A stretch of 64,000 bases of DNA from VYFG01 sp965203365 (GCA_965203365.1 OZ241878.1:3472001-3536000); one strand, 5' to 3'; shown: positions 35,697-44,226, counted from the stretch's first letter. The notes: generated by a model not told the origin, from the letters alone. Numbers and translations: made by a program.

Positions 35697-36551
35697 TCAG
35701 GCCAATTCGCGTTCACCAGCCTCGAATGCCTTCAGGGCCTCCTCGTGCACCGCTTCGCTGGTTTTATCCATCAGATGTCGGAATGCTTCCGACGACAGGA
35801 CGTGGTAATCCCTCGGCCGGGGGATGGACACATTCAGGATCTTCTTGGTTTTGCAGGGCCGTGTGGTCATCACCACGACCCGGTCCCCAAGAAAAATCGC
35901 TTCTTCCAGGTCGTGTGTGATGAAGAACATGGTGACACGGGTGCGGTCGTACATCTCCAGCAGTGCTTCGTGCATGATGGATTTGGTCAATTCATCCATG
36001 GCGCGATACGGTTCATCCAACAACAGGACTTTGGGGTCGTTGATCAGCGCCCGAACGATCTCTGCACGGCGCGCCATGCCGGATGAGACTTCTCCCGGAT
36101 ACTTCTCCAGAAAATCCCCCAATCCTGCCTCGTCCAGCATATGGCGGGCTTTCTCGCGAGCTTCGGTCTTTTCCAACTTGCCTTGGACGAGGGGGCCATA
36201 GGCGACATTGTCCGTCAGGGTTTTCCAAGGGAACAGCGCTCCGTTTTGAAATACCACGACCCGGTCTGCACCCTGATTGGCCTGAGGCTTGTTGGGTCCG
36301 CATAGCAGTTGACTATCCAGAAAGATTTCCCCCATGGTGATGGAGTGAAATCCCGCGATGGCATTCAGTAATGTGGTCTTGCCGCATCCACTGGGCCCTA
36401 CGACCATGCAGACTTCGCCGGCCGCGATTTCAAGGGAGCAATCATCGACCGCCAACACATTCACTCCCTCTGGATCATAGATCTTGGTGACGTTGCGAAT
36501 GCTGATCGCACCCTGGGTCTGTACTGGCGGCTCTTCGGAATGACTGCTCAT
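35697..36551 (-). CDS. Sulfonate/nitrate-type ABC ATPase A (signature degenerate)
   Basis: A 284-residue ATPase from the ATG at 36551, 8 bases after the permease A stop; an ATG at 36596 would overlap permease A. Seen: Walker A GPSGCGKTT, Q-loop FQNGALFPW, Walker B VLLLDEPYRAMD, H-loop ITHDLEEA with the His. The signature is VSSGMARRAE (36078-36089 codes VSSG), losing the first Gly of LSGG. This complements ATPase B, whose signature is normal and H-loop is not. Confidence 0.92.
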   Translation of the reverse strand: MSSHSEEPPVQTQGAISIRNVTKIYDPEGVNVLAVDDCSLEIAAGEVCMVVGPSGCGKTTLLNAIAGFHSITMGEIFLDSQLLCGPNKPQANQGADRVVVFQNGALFPWKTLTDNVAYGPLVQGKLEKTEAREKARHMLDEAGLGDFLEKYPGEVSSGMARRAEIVRALINDPKVLLLDEPYRAMDELTKSIMHEALLEMYDRTRVTMFFITHDLEEAIFLGDRVVVMTTRPCKTKKILNVSIPRPRDYHVLSSEAFRHLMDKTSEAVHEEALKAFEAGERELA

Positions 36552-36559
36552 ATGTCTCG

Positions 36560-37441
36560 CTACCGGTTTTCCATCGCCAGGGCCCGAGTCCGCCATTGCA
36601 TCATTCGACTGCCAACGATTCTCACGATTACGGAAGTCCCCCAGCCGACAAACCCCAATGTCACCATGCCAATGACCATTGGAATGGTCACGTTATTCAT
36701 ATAGGCGTCGATAATCAGATAACCCAAGCCGTAATCCCCGGAAACCATTTCGGCCGCCACCAAGGAAAACCAGGCCACTCCCACGCTAATTTGCAGGCCC
36801 GTGAAGATGAAGGGTAGAGCGCCGGGCACCACGACATGAAAGAAGACATGATGTGGCTTGGAGCCTAGGCACCCTGCGGCCCGGAAATAGGCCTCATCAA
36901 TGGAATCGACGCCAAGTAGCGTGTTCAGTGTGGTGACGTACAAAGAAGCGAGCGTCGCGAGAAAGATGACCGGTCCTTCGAAACCGCGGAACATCAAGAT
37001 GGCCAAGGGCACCCAAGCGAGTATGGGGATTGGCCTCAAGGTCTCCAGCAAGGGGAAGGTATATTCCCGAAAACGCCTGGACCACCCCATGCAAAGTCCC
37101 AGAGGCACACCGACACCGGTTGCGATGCAGAAGGCATAGAAGATGCGTCGACAGCTCACATAGACATGCTGATAAAACTCTTGGGTGAATATGGAGATTC
37201 CGAGAAAGGGCTCGGGTGCAAACAACTCCTTCAGCACCATAACCGGCCCCGGCATTTTTTCAAACCGAGGCGCTTTCAGCACTTCACACAACATCCACCA
37301 GACGAACAACCACAGCGTAATACCCGCGACCGCCAGATAGGGAGAGGATTTTCTCAGGTTTCGCTTCAGGCGAAACAGGAATACTCGTAGACCGGTGGGA
37401 TGCGGGCCACCCTGATTGGTGATTGCCTCGGTATCAGCCAT
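36560..37441 (-). CDS. Sulfonate/nitrate-type ABC permease A
   Basis: A 293-residue inner-membrane permease of the same class as permease B. Seen: about six helices (VAGITLWLFVWWML and others), LETLRPIPILAWVPLAILMF, and the EAA loop RAAGCLGSKPHHVFFHVVVPGALP. It is the first pore gene after the binding-protein gene, separated by two strong hairpins. With permease B it can form a heterodimeric pore. Confidence 0.92.
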   Translation of the reverse strand: MADTEAITNQGGPHPTGLRVFLFRLKRNLRKSSPYLAVAGITLWLFVWWMLCEVLKAPRFEKMPGPVMVLKELFAPEPFLGISIFTQEFYQHVYVSCRRIFYAFCIATGVGVPLGLCMGWSRRFREYTFPLLETLRPIPILAWVPLAILMFRGFEGPVIFLATLASLYVTTLNTLLGVDSIDEAYFRAAGCLGSKPHHVFFHVVVPGALPFIFTGLQISVGVAWFSLVAAEMVSGDYGLGYLIIDAYMNNVTIPMVIGMVTLGFVGWGTSVIVRIVGSRMMQWRTRALAMENR

Positions 37442-37491
37442 GGCCTTTCATCGGAAGGAGGGTGTGAGTCGGGTCGGGCGGCACAATCCAA

Positions 37492-37578
37492 TGCCATTCA
37501 TCAGGTGATGAATGGCAGGAATCGCCTGTCGTTTCAAGTGGGGCCGGGTGGCGGAGCATGGATGCTGCCCCCGGCCCC
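37492..37578 (-). promoter_or_regulatory. Two strong hairpins after the sulfonate binding-protein gene
   Basis: Hairpin 1, next to the stop: a 9-bp outer stem GGGGCCGGG / CCCGGCCCC (37540-37548 and 37570-37578), with inner AGCAT/ATGCT. Hairpin 2: an 11-bp stem TGCCATTCATC / GATGAATGGCA with loop AGGT (37492-37517). Neither has a T-run. This suggests message protection and lower permease expression, as at other binding-protein/permease junctions. The function is inferred. Confidence 0.55.
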
Positions 37579-37599
37579 AAGAAATCCGACCGATTAGAG

Positions 37600-38730
37600 T
37601 CAGTCGGACGCTTTGATCACTCCCAGGGGACTGCTCAGTCCCCGGGCTTCCAGAACCTCACGAGCTACCGCATCCGTCACGCCACCAGGTCGAATATTGG
37701 GTTCGGCGGCCGGCTTTTTGGGCAGGCTGTAGAGGAAGGCAGTGGCATCATCCAGCAGGGACTGTACCCGGTCATTCACGATGAAATCCAATTGCACCTT
37801 AACGTCTCCGCCTCCCTGATTTTTAGGCCAGCCCCCGAACATGGCATGTTTCAGGACCTTCCGGTCAATTTTCTCGGTTTGGGATTCAGCGAGTGCTGCC
37901 ACTTCGTCGGCATTGGCGGGATCCGCCATGAACAGTTGGGCATCCAATTCCGCTTCCAGCCATCCACGATGCACATCCGGCCGCTGGGAGATCAGATCAT
38001 TCAGCATGACCATGAAGGCCCCGTCCAAGGCATCAAAGTCTTCCCCACTCGCGGCACGACGGGCAATGCCTGACATCACGATCTTGGAAGCAGTGGGTTC
38101 CCAGATTGCTGCCGCATCCAGCTTTCCAGCACGGAAATTGGTCGTGATGACCTCAATATTCTGGTTGAGATATCGCTTTGGTTCGATACCCGCCTGTTGA
38201 AACGCTAGCCGAGCGAATCGGTCGGTACAAGCACCATGAGGAGCAGAAGTGGTTTTTCCATCCATCCACTTCACTGCCTCCACCCCGTTAGCGAATTCCG
38301 GGGCATCGTTGCGGACCAGGAAAATGTTGCATTGCTGCTTTGAGGTCCCCAAGGCTGCCACAATACGAATGTCAGTCCCGCCCCTTTCCTGGATGTTGCG
38401 GAAGGTGGAAGCAATGGCTGGCATGTCCCCCATGTAACCAATATGTTGTTTTTCACCGGTCATCGCATTGACGATGACAGAACCTTGGAGGCCAATCTGG
38501 AATTCGGCGGTGGAGCCTTCTGGCAAATGCTTTTTCCACATCTGCTTGCCGTTATTGACGACACCGGACCAGGATTCGGTATAGTAAGGTTGATAACCGA
38601 TCACCAAATTGACGGGCTCGCCCGGAGAGCCAAAGTCCACGTCAGCGTGTGCGGATTGAGCTAGCCCGAAAGAGATGGCCAACACCGCACCAAGTGCAGC
38701 GGTGATTCGGCAGTAGGTTGTTCTCATCAT
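37600..38730 (-). CDS. ABC substrate-binding protein, sulfonate/taurine/nitrate type
   Basis: Periplasmic receptor, 376 residues from the ATG at 38730, which has AGAGGAG upstream; the frame is open to 38808 but the extension is hydrophilic and unlikely. Seen: Sec signal ending AQSAHA^DVD, then NLVIGYQPYYTESW, IGLQGSVIVNAMTGEKQHIGYM and FRAGKLDAAAIWEPTASKI of the SsuA/TauA/NrtA fold. Its neighbours are the oxygenase genes upstream and two permease/ATPase pairs downstream. Given the MsmA-like oxygenase, the likely ligand is methanesulfonate; another small sulfonate is possible. Starts 240 bases after msmD, so it may have its own promoter. Confidence 0.9.
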   Translation of the reverse strand: MMRTTYCRITAALGAVLAISFGLAQSAHADVDFGSPGEPVNLVIGYQPYYTESWSGVVNNGKQMWKKHLPEGSTAEFQIGLQGSVIVNAMTGEKQHIGYMGDMPAIASTFRNIQERGGTDIRIVAALGTSKQQCNIFLVRNDAPEFANGVEAVKWMDGKTTSAPHGACTDRFARLAFQQAGIEPKRYLNQNIEVITTNFRAGKLDAAAIWEPTASKIVMSGIARRAASGEDFDALDGAFMVMLNDLISQRPDVHRGWLEAELDAQLFMADPANADEVAALAESQTEKIDRKVLKHAMFGGWPKNQGGGDVKVQLDFIVNDRVQSLLDDATAFLYSLPKKPAAEPNIRPGGVTDAVAREVLEARGLSSPLGVIKASD

Positions 38731-38970
38731 GCTGATCTCCTCTTTGATCGTGTTTGTGTATGGTGTTGCTTTTTCCCCATTCCGACGATTCAAAGAATCT
38801 GTACGCAATGTGGTGACCTTGTAATCTCAAACCATCCAGAGCGATTTGTAAAATGATTCAAGTCAATTAAGCGATTGCCACAAACTATCAACTTGTCCGG
38901 TCGGCATTTCTTCGGTCTGCATAGGTATGTTGCGGGTCGGTCGGGGGGGATTGGTTCAGTCATCATCTGG

Positions 38971-40020
38971 TCAGGAGAACTTGTCGTAACGAATGCGACT
39001 GGGTGGAACCCGGGCTTCGAGAATCAAGGACCGGATCGCGCCATCTACCATTGGGGGCGGTCCGGCTAGATAGACCATCAGGTTGTCCCGAGAAGAGGAA
39101 TCTTCATTGAGAGAAGCTATCGCCACTTCGTGCACGAAACCGGTCGACCAATTCAGTTCCGATGGCAAAGCGTTTCGGTCCAGATGGGCTTCGTGGGAAA
39201 AGACAACGGTCACGGTCAGGTTTCCTGCCAAATCGGATTGCAATTTGCATAGTCGATCCATGAAAAACAGGTCCTTGGTCGTCCGCACGCCAAAAAACAG
39301 GTGGGCCTGTCGATTTTGCAGATGGTTGCTGGTCTGGGCGTGGGATAGGATCGACAGCAGTCCGGCGATCCCTGAACCACCCCCAATCAGCCATAAGGAA
39401 CAACCCTCGTCGGGATGGAAGGTGGCTCGCCCCAAGGGGCCGAATGCGTGGATGCCTTCTACGGATTTATGGCAGTGGAATGCCCATTCGGAAAACCCGC
39501 CCCCAGATAATCGTTTGATGACAAACTCCAGTCGGTGGGTACGGTCGGCGTAATTGACCATGGAGTAGGCGCGAAATCCTGGCAGGTTCGGCGCCTGTAA
39601 GACAAAATACTGGCCCGCGTGGAAGTGTACCGGTTCGGGGAATTGGGCGAAGAACCTCCGGATGTCTCGTGCGGGTTCACTCCAGTCACCTATCGTGACG
39701 ATCTGGTGATCCGGACTGATGTCATCATGGCGAAACGGGTGCATGTCCCCGGAGATGCCGATCTTGCACCGGGTGGATGCCGTCGCTTGGCACAGCAGGA
39801 ATTCATGCCGTTTTGGCTTGAGGGTTTTCTTTCCGGGCGCATTCTCCCAGCCCGAATGGATCTCGCCTTCTTTCAGTCTTCCCTTGCAGGTTCCACAAGT
39901 GCCGGTTGCGCATTCATACGGCAGGGGAAGTCCGGCGCGCAATCCGGCGTACAAGAGTTTCTCTCCGGGATAGGCCTCAAAAGTGTCGGATTGCGTCTTA
40001 TTGCCGATCTCGATCAGCAT
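38971..40020 (-). CDS. msmD: Oxygenase reductase: [2Fe-2S] ferredoxin + FAD/NAD domains (MsmD-like)
   Basis: Moves electrons from NADH to the Rieske ferredoxin of the oxygenase. About 349 residues. Seen: N-terminal plant-type [2Fe-2S] domain with ECATGTCGTCKG and the fourth Cys in FLLCQ, FAD-binding FRAYSMVNY (RxYS), and NAD-binding LIGGGSGIAGLLS. This domain order is that of NdoR-type and methanesulfonate monooxygenase reductases. The ATG at 40020 is used; a GTG at 40071 directly after the msmC stop would add 17 residues without homology. Last gene of the oxygenase set. Confidence 0.88.
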   Translation of the reverse strand: MLIEIGNKTQSDTFEAYPGEKLLYAGLRAGLPLPYECATGTCGTCKGRLKEGEIHSGWENAPGKKTLKPKRHEFLLCQATASTRCKIGISGDMHPFRHDDISPDHQIVTIGDWSEPARDIRRFFAQFPEPVHFHAGQYFVLQAPNLPGFRAYSMVNYADRTHRLEFVIKRLSGGGFSEWAFHCHKSVEGIHAFGPLGRATFHPDEGCSLWLIGGGSGIAGLLSILSHAQTSNHLQNRQAHLFFGVRTTKDLFFMDRLCKLQSDLAGNLTVTVVFSHEAHLDRNALPSELNWSTGFVHEVAIASLNEDSSSRDNLMVYLAGPPPMVDGAIRSLILEARVPPSRIRYDKFS

Positions 40021-40071
40021 GGGGATAAGGCAAGAAAGGGGGCTAGGGTCGTCGTGGGTATCCCGTCTCAC

Positions 40072-40416
40072 TCAGTCGTCATCGTCGTCAAAATCATATT
40101 CCAGCTCCTGGTCCAGATACACCATGACTTGATCCCCCTCTTGCTTCACGTCATACATCAGTAGGGGTTTTTCCGCCGGACCGAGGGTTTCTCCAGTCCC
40201 CATGTTCCATTGCCAGAGATGTTTGGTACAGGTCATGACGCCATTTTGGCAGATGGCCGATTCGTGCAGCGGTTCTTCCATATGCGGGCACATGGTCGGG
40301 TAGGCACGATAGCCATCATCAATGTGGGCAATCAGGATTCTGATTCCATCCACTTCAAATTGTTTGACCGTATCAATGGCGACATCGGCCGCGGCACAAA
40401 CTGCTTTCCAAGTCAT
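40072..40416 (-). CDS. msmC: Rieske-type ferredoxin of the oxygenase (MsmC-like)
   Basis: A small 114-residue electron carrier between the reductase and the oxygenase. Seen: Rieske ligands CPHMEE and CTKHLWQWN (C-x-H ... C-x2-H) with normal short spacing, and an acidic C-terminal tail ending in a run of aspartates. Together with msmD it completes a three-component chain (NADH, reductase, ferredoxin, oxygenase). Gap to msmB is 41 bases; the msmD start follows closely. Confidence 0.88.
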   Translation of the reverse strand: MTWKAVCAAADVAIDTVKQFEVDGIRILIAHIDDGYRAYPTMCPHMEEPLHESAICQNGVMTCTKHLWQWNMGTGETLGPAEKPLLMYDVKQEGDQVMVYLDQELEYDFDDDDD

Positions 40417-40457
40417 AAAGGCAACCGGTTGGCAAATGGTTCGACTGGTGGTGTCAT

Positions 40458-40955
40458 TTAGATAGGGTAATGGGTTCCCTTGTCGAGACGTCGGTTTTGC
40501 AACCTGACTTCACGTTCGGAAAATTTCACCTCCCCGTCGTCAATGGAAAACCGGTCATGGTAGCGACCAATGAGGAACAGATTCGAACTGCCGGCGTCCA
40601 CATGGGAATTGATGCCGTCCAGAAGGGTTTGATAGACCGCCAGAGAGGTGGTGGCGGTGGCGGATGCGCCGTCTTCAGCCACTTGGACATCGTAAACCGT
40701 GCAATGGCGTGTCAAGGGCGAATGGTCTGAATTGTGCTTGGGCAGCATATCGACCATTGAACGCATATGTTCACGACTTCCGCTGAGATAGGTCATATCC
40801 GAGCTGATTTCCGGGCTGTACACCCGGATCGCATATTCGAATCCGTCATCACAGGCGTCCAGCCATCCATGCCAGTTGAGGTCGTCAAGGTGGAGGCAGG
40901 TTCGATAAATGAGGGATTTGATTTTCTCGATAATTTCGGCATTGTGCGCAGACAT
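40458..40955 (-). CDS. msmB: Oxygenase small (beta) subunit (MsmB-like)
   Basis: A 165-residue structural subunit of the Rieske oxygenase, with the cystatin-like beta fold. Seen: YRTCLHLDDLNWHGWLDAC near the N-terminus, HSPLTRHCTVYDVQV and the C-terminal RYHDRFSIDDGEVKFSEREV, all usual for ring-hydroxylating small subunits. It has no metal site; it keeps the alpha3beta3 assembly together. The ATG at 40955 follows msmA by 90 bases. Confidence 0.88.
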   Translation of the reverse strand: MSAHNAEIIEKIKSLIYRTCLHLDDLNWHGWLDACDDGFEYAIRVYSPEISSDMTYLSGSREHMRSMVDMLPKHNSDHSPLTRHCTVYDVQVAEDGASATATTSLAVYQTLLDGINSHVDAGSSNLFLIGRYHDRFSIDDGEVKFSEREVRLQNRRLDKGTHYPI

Positions 40956-41045
40956 TTTTTCTCATTCAGGGTTCCACGTGACGGCACAACCAATCGCAGT
41001 GCTTGGGCGCCGCCGGGTGGGATGCATTCAGTTGGAAGCTTCGAA

Positions 41046-42320
41046 TCAGGCGTGGGCTCTTTGGTCAACTGCGATGGACTGGGGGATCTGGTAGGCCTCG
41101 AACACCTCGTCCGGATTGCTGGGCGAACGGTCCAGCCAGCGGCCCCATTCCTCATAGTAATGACGCATTCCGTTTTCATCATGAATGGTTTCGTTTTCAT
41201 GGCGGCCATGCAGGATCAGTCGACTTTCGGCGGTCGGATGCATGCAGGCCCCTTGTGCGGTGACCGCCAACAGGTCTTCATGCAGATTGCGCCCGAATGG
41301 TCCCCATATGCTGTTGTGGTGTTCAATCCGGCTTTGGCGTTCCTCCGGTGTGTCACTGGCCAGACCGAGGCCACGGAATTCGATCAGCACCTTGTCTGGT
41401 CCCAGCGGGGTCATCAGGTCACATCTGAGGGCGGAACCACGAAGGTTGAAATTGACCCCGGGAAACATGTCGATCATATACCAGTGATTGGGTGGTAGAT
41501 GAGGGAAAGACAGGGTTTCGCGGGACTCGAATCCCTGATACTTGTCGTACTGAACCTCAAAGCTGCCAACATTGATGTGGCCATTTCGAAACCCTGAGTT
41601 CTTGCGGGCGAAATACGCATCGTTGAAGCCCGTAATTCGATTGTGATAGTGCAGGAAGTCGTGATAGAACTCGCAGTTGGTGTCGTGCCATAACTTGTAG
41701 TTGCAAGGAATGATGGCCTTGTGATAGTGGAATATTTCCAACGGCTCCTCATCCAGCGAAGGCCGCAGGCAGTCCAAGGCCCCCGCCGCCCACTCTTTCA
41801 CACTCATGGGATTCTCGTCATCCAGTGTGACCCACACAAAACCACCAAAATGGATTTCCGTATTGAGTTCTCTGAGCCCCACATCCTGTCGCTTGAGACG
41901 GTCTTGATACCCTTCCTGCTGCCGGGAGATATAGACACAGCGCCCCTTCATGTCGAATTGCCAGGCATGGAACATGCAGGTCATATGCCGGGGGGTGCCA
42001 GAGGGTGAACCCTCCAGAAAACTACCGGAGGGCCGACGTTCGATCATGTTGCCGCGGTGCGGACAGACATTCAGGAAGGAGCGTACCTTCATGTCCTTGC
42101 CGCGGACCACAATGATTGGTTCGCGGGCCAAGGTCACCGTCCGAAAATCATAGGCATTTTTCAGTTCGGATTCGTGGCAGACGGGAATCCAAGCCTTTTT
42201 CCAGATCTTATCGAGTTCTTCCTCGAAGATGGCGTGATCGGAATAGATCCTGCTGTCCACCCACTCACCCTTGGCGAGTTTGGGCGGTGCAGTCCATTGT
42301 GCGTGATTTCTTGAAGTCAT
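41046..42320 (-). CDS. msmA: Rieske oxygenase large subunit, methanesulfonate monooxygenase type
   Basis: Probable catalytic subunit of methanesulfonate monooxygenase, which uses O2 and NADH to give formaldehyde and sulfite. 424 residues. Seen: CPHRG, then 26 residues, then CMFHAWQF. The C-x-H-x26-C-x2-H spacing is the diagnostic feature of MsmA; most relatives have about 16. The mononuclear-iron region reads HDTNCEFYHDFLHYHN, again unlike ordinary aromatic dioxygenases. With small subunit, ferredoxin, reductase and a sulfonate-type importer in line, the assignment is good. The ATG at 42320 gives the usual N-terminus. A related oxygenase for another small sulfonate cannot be excluded. Confidence 0.82.
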   Translation of the reverse strand: MTSRNHAQWTAPPKLAKGEWVDSRIYSDHAIFEEELDKIWKKAWIPVCHESELKNAYDFRTVTLAREPIIVVRGKDMKVRSFLNVCPHRGNMIERRPSGSFLEGSPSGTPRHMTCMFHAWQFDMKGRCVYISRQQEGYQDRLKRQDVGLRELNTEIHFGGFVWVTLDDENPMSVKEWAAGALDCLRPSLDEEPLEIFHYHKAIIPCNYKLWHDTNCEFYHDFLHYHNRITGFNDAYFARKNSGFRNGHINVGSFEVQYDKYQGFESRETLSFPHLPPNHWYMIDMFPGVNFNLRGSALRCDLMTPLGPDKVLIEFRGLGLASDTPEERQSRIEHHNSIWGPFGRNLHEDLLAVTAQGACMHPTAESRLILHGRHENETIHDENGMRHYYEEWGRWLDRSPSNPDEVFEAYQIPQSIAVDQRAHA

Positions 42321-42372
42321 GACAGGGTTCGTTGTTGAATTTCGAATGTGCCGCCGACAGTGGATATCGCAC

Positions 42373-43260
42373 TCAACGGATCTCGTCGAGCTTGGATGTC
42401 CATTGCACGGCTTCGGCGAACTTCTTGAGTTCGTCGGGTTTCATGTAGACCGTGTGTTCCGGCCCGGGATATGCCCGGGATTTGACCTCATCCCGGTAGC
42501 GGACAAACACATCCTCCATGATCGGAATCAGGTCAGTGTAGATCTTTGAGTGCCGGGGTACATGTTCCTCGTACAGATGGAACAGGTCGGAAGTGATGAT
42601 GTGCACGCCATCCGCCTTGTTGCCCGCTCCCAAACTGATGACTGGCACAGGCAGGGTTTCAGTCAGGTACTGACAGACTTCTTCACTGGTCACCTCACAC
42701 AGAATGGAAAAGCAGCCTGCATCCACCATGGCCCAGGCATCGTCAACCAACTGTCGGGCCCGGTCAGCCGTTTTACCTTGGGCAAAGAAACCGCCAAGTT
42801 GTGGCATGCGCATGGGGGTGATACCAATGTGCCCCTGCACCGGTATACCAGCCTTCACGATCGCTTCGATGTTTTTCGCGTGATGCTGGTTGCCTTCGCA
42901 TTTCATGACTTCGGCATTGGCCTCGTGAACGAAACGACCGGCATTCTCCACGGCCTGTTCCGGGGAAACATGGAAGCTCCAATAGGGCATGTCGACCATC
43001 CTCAAACCGTACTGGCTCCCTCGATCAATGGCCTTAGCCATCATCATCACTTCATCGAATGTTACTGTGACAGTGGATTTGTGCCCAAACAACACCATGC
43101 CACCGGTATCTGAGACACAGAGAATATCAATGCCCAAACGGTCCGCAATGACAGCACTGCGATAGTCATAGATCGCCATCTGGACGATCTGTTCACCTTC
43201 CTGCATTTTCTTGCGCAGTTGATTGATGCCGATTTTTCTTCGCTTGGCAGGTTCCGTCAT
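42373..43260 (-). CDS. panB: PanB-family ketopantoate hydroxymethyltransferase homologue
   Basis: Homologue of the enzyme that transfers a hydroxymethyl group from methylene-THF to 2-oxoisovalerate (pantothenate pathway). 295 residues from the ATG at 43260, with GGAG upstream; the frame beyond is not conserved. Seen: Mg ligands Asp in SDTGG and VDMPY and Glu in KCEGN, the general base Glu in LCEVT, and GHIGITP; GAGNKADGVHI follows. So the active site is intact, though spacing in several loops differs from E. coli PanB. It is the first gene of the oxygenase cluster, 52 bases before msmA. No panC is nearby, so a role in using the C1 unit is plausible. Confidence 0.85.
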   Translation of the reverse strand: MTEPAKRRKIGINQLRKKMQEGEQIVQMAIYDYRSAVIADRLGIDILCVSDTGGMVLFGHKSTVTVTFDEVMMMAKAIDRGSQYGLRMVDMPYWSFHVSPEQAVENAGRFVHEANAEVMKCEGNQHHAKNIEAIVKAGIPVQGHIGITPMRMPQLGGFFAQGKTADRARQLVDDAWAMVDAGCFSILCEVTSEEVCQYLTETLPVPVISLGAGNKADGVHIITSDLFHLYEEHVPRHSKIYTDLIPIMEDVFVRYRDEVKSRAYPGPEHTVYMKPDELKKFAEAVQWTSKLDEIR

Positions 43261-43325
43261 GGGATTCTCCGGGGTGGCTTGTCCAGTGGCCAAATTGTTC
43301 TGATACAGTAGCGTGACGATTTTCA

Positions 43326-43380
43326 ACTCTATGAGTGCGAGCACCAGTCGTCAAAGTGATCTTTTCTATGATTCAATAGA
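43326..43380 (-). promoter_or_regulatory. Promoter and dyad upstream of the panB-msm cluster
   Basis: On the minus strand TTGACG (43349-43354), 17-base spacer, TAGAGT (43326-43331) matches a sigma-70 promoter, with a start near 43319 and a 59-base leader. Just upstream lies the dyad TCTAT-N6-ATAGA (43365-43380), centred near -53, a usual site for an activator. A LysR-type gene lies about 1.1 kb further, but a link is inference. Confidence 0.45.
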
Positions 43381-43449
43381 TGACACCTAAATGATGCGGG
43401 TAGAGGGTGTCCTGTGACATAGGCGCAGTGACCAATCCCCCACCCCTCA

Positions 43450-44226
43450 CTAATGTGCTTGCTCGGGCCGAAAGGGAGGGGGCTGAGTGGGGGCGATGCA
43501 TCCGAGTCCCGTGATGTCTCCGTGAAGATGGTCCTGGGTCAGCCTGATGCCAGCATCAGTCCCATACCCACCGTTCTTTCGGATAGGGCACTGCGAGGAT
43601 GCCGCGGCTATCTGACCTGCAGTGGGGGCAGGATGACGGGTGTCGCCCATAGGTCATTTCATCGCCTTGATGGTGGCGGACGATCAGCCTGTGATACCAA
43701 GATCGATCAGGTCGTGTGCAATCGAATCAGTCGAGCCCCAATTCATTACGGTGGCACCCGAGAGGCAGTCATTGCCGAACAGCAGATAACTGGTATCAGG
43801 GTACAGCATATCCGCAGCGAATCATCCGACAAGAGGGATTTTTTCGGTAAGTGCTGTATGGAGAGTCCAGTCGTTTTGGTCGTTGTAAGCGCTGATCTCA
43901 AACCCCTTTTCACCGACATCCGAGACGGCCAACGTAACAGGGAACGCCAGTGAGGAAATATTGTGTGTGGCCAAAATACAACGGTTTCCCAAGTGTGGGA
44001 TAGTGGCCAAATCCCTCTAGGAGCTGGAAACTCGTCGGTCCTTGAGCAGCAAATATAAATATTTCGTTAGAAAGATCCACAGGGCCTGTCGTGCCGACGC
44101 GATGGGTGCAGATGCACTCGAATATCGTCCAGATGTCCGGGGCCAGACATCAGACCGTGACATCGGATACGCCATTGATTCATCCAGGCAAACACCATAG
44201 CGAATGTCACCCGGCTGCCTGATCAC
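43450..44226 (-). pseudogene. Possible decayed gene in the gap between panB and lysR
   Basis: A single minus-strand frame is mostly open for ~775 bases but is cut by several stops, including a TGA at about 43819-43821 in the middle of otherwise protein-like text (ISAYNDQNDWTLHTALTEK, then DMLYPDTSYLLFGN, then NWGSTDSIAHDLIDLG). No family was recognised. It may be a broken regulator or enzyme gene, or chance. The remaining bases of the 43261-44455 gap hold the promoter elements listed separately. Confidence 0.3.

Noticed and set aside
41515..41540. tRNA-like T-arm text (ACTCGAATCCC) inside msmA
   Set aside because: It lies in the reading frame of a conserved gene and no acceptor stem or anticodon arm can be drawn around it.
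41046..42320. Aromatic ring-hydroxylating dioxygenase for the Rieske large subunit
   Set aside because: The 26-residue Rieske spacing and the lack of any diol dehydrogenase or ring-cleavage gene favour methanesulfonate monooxygenase.
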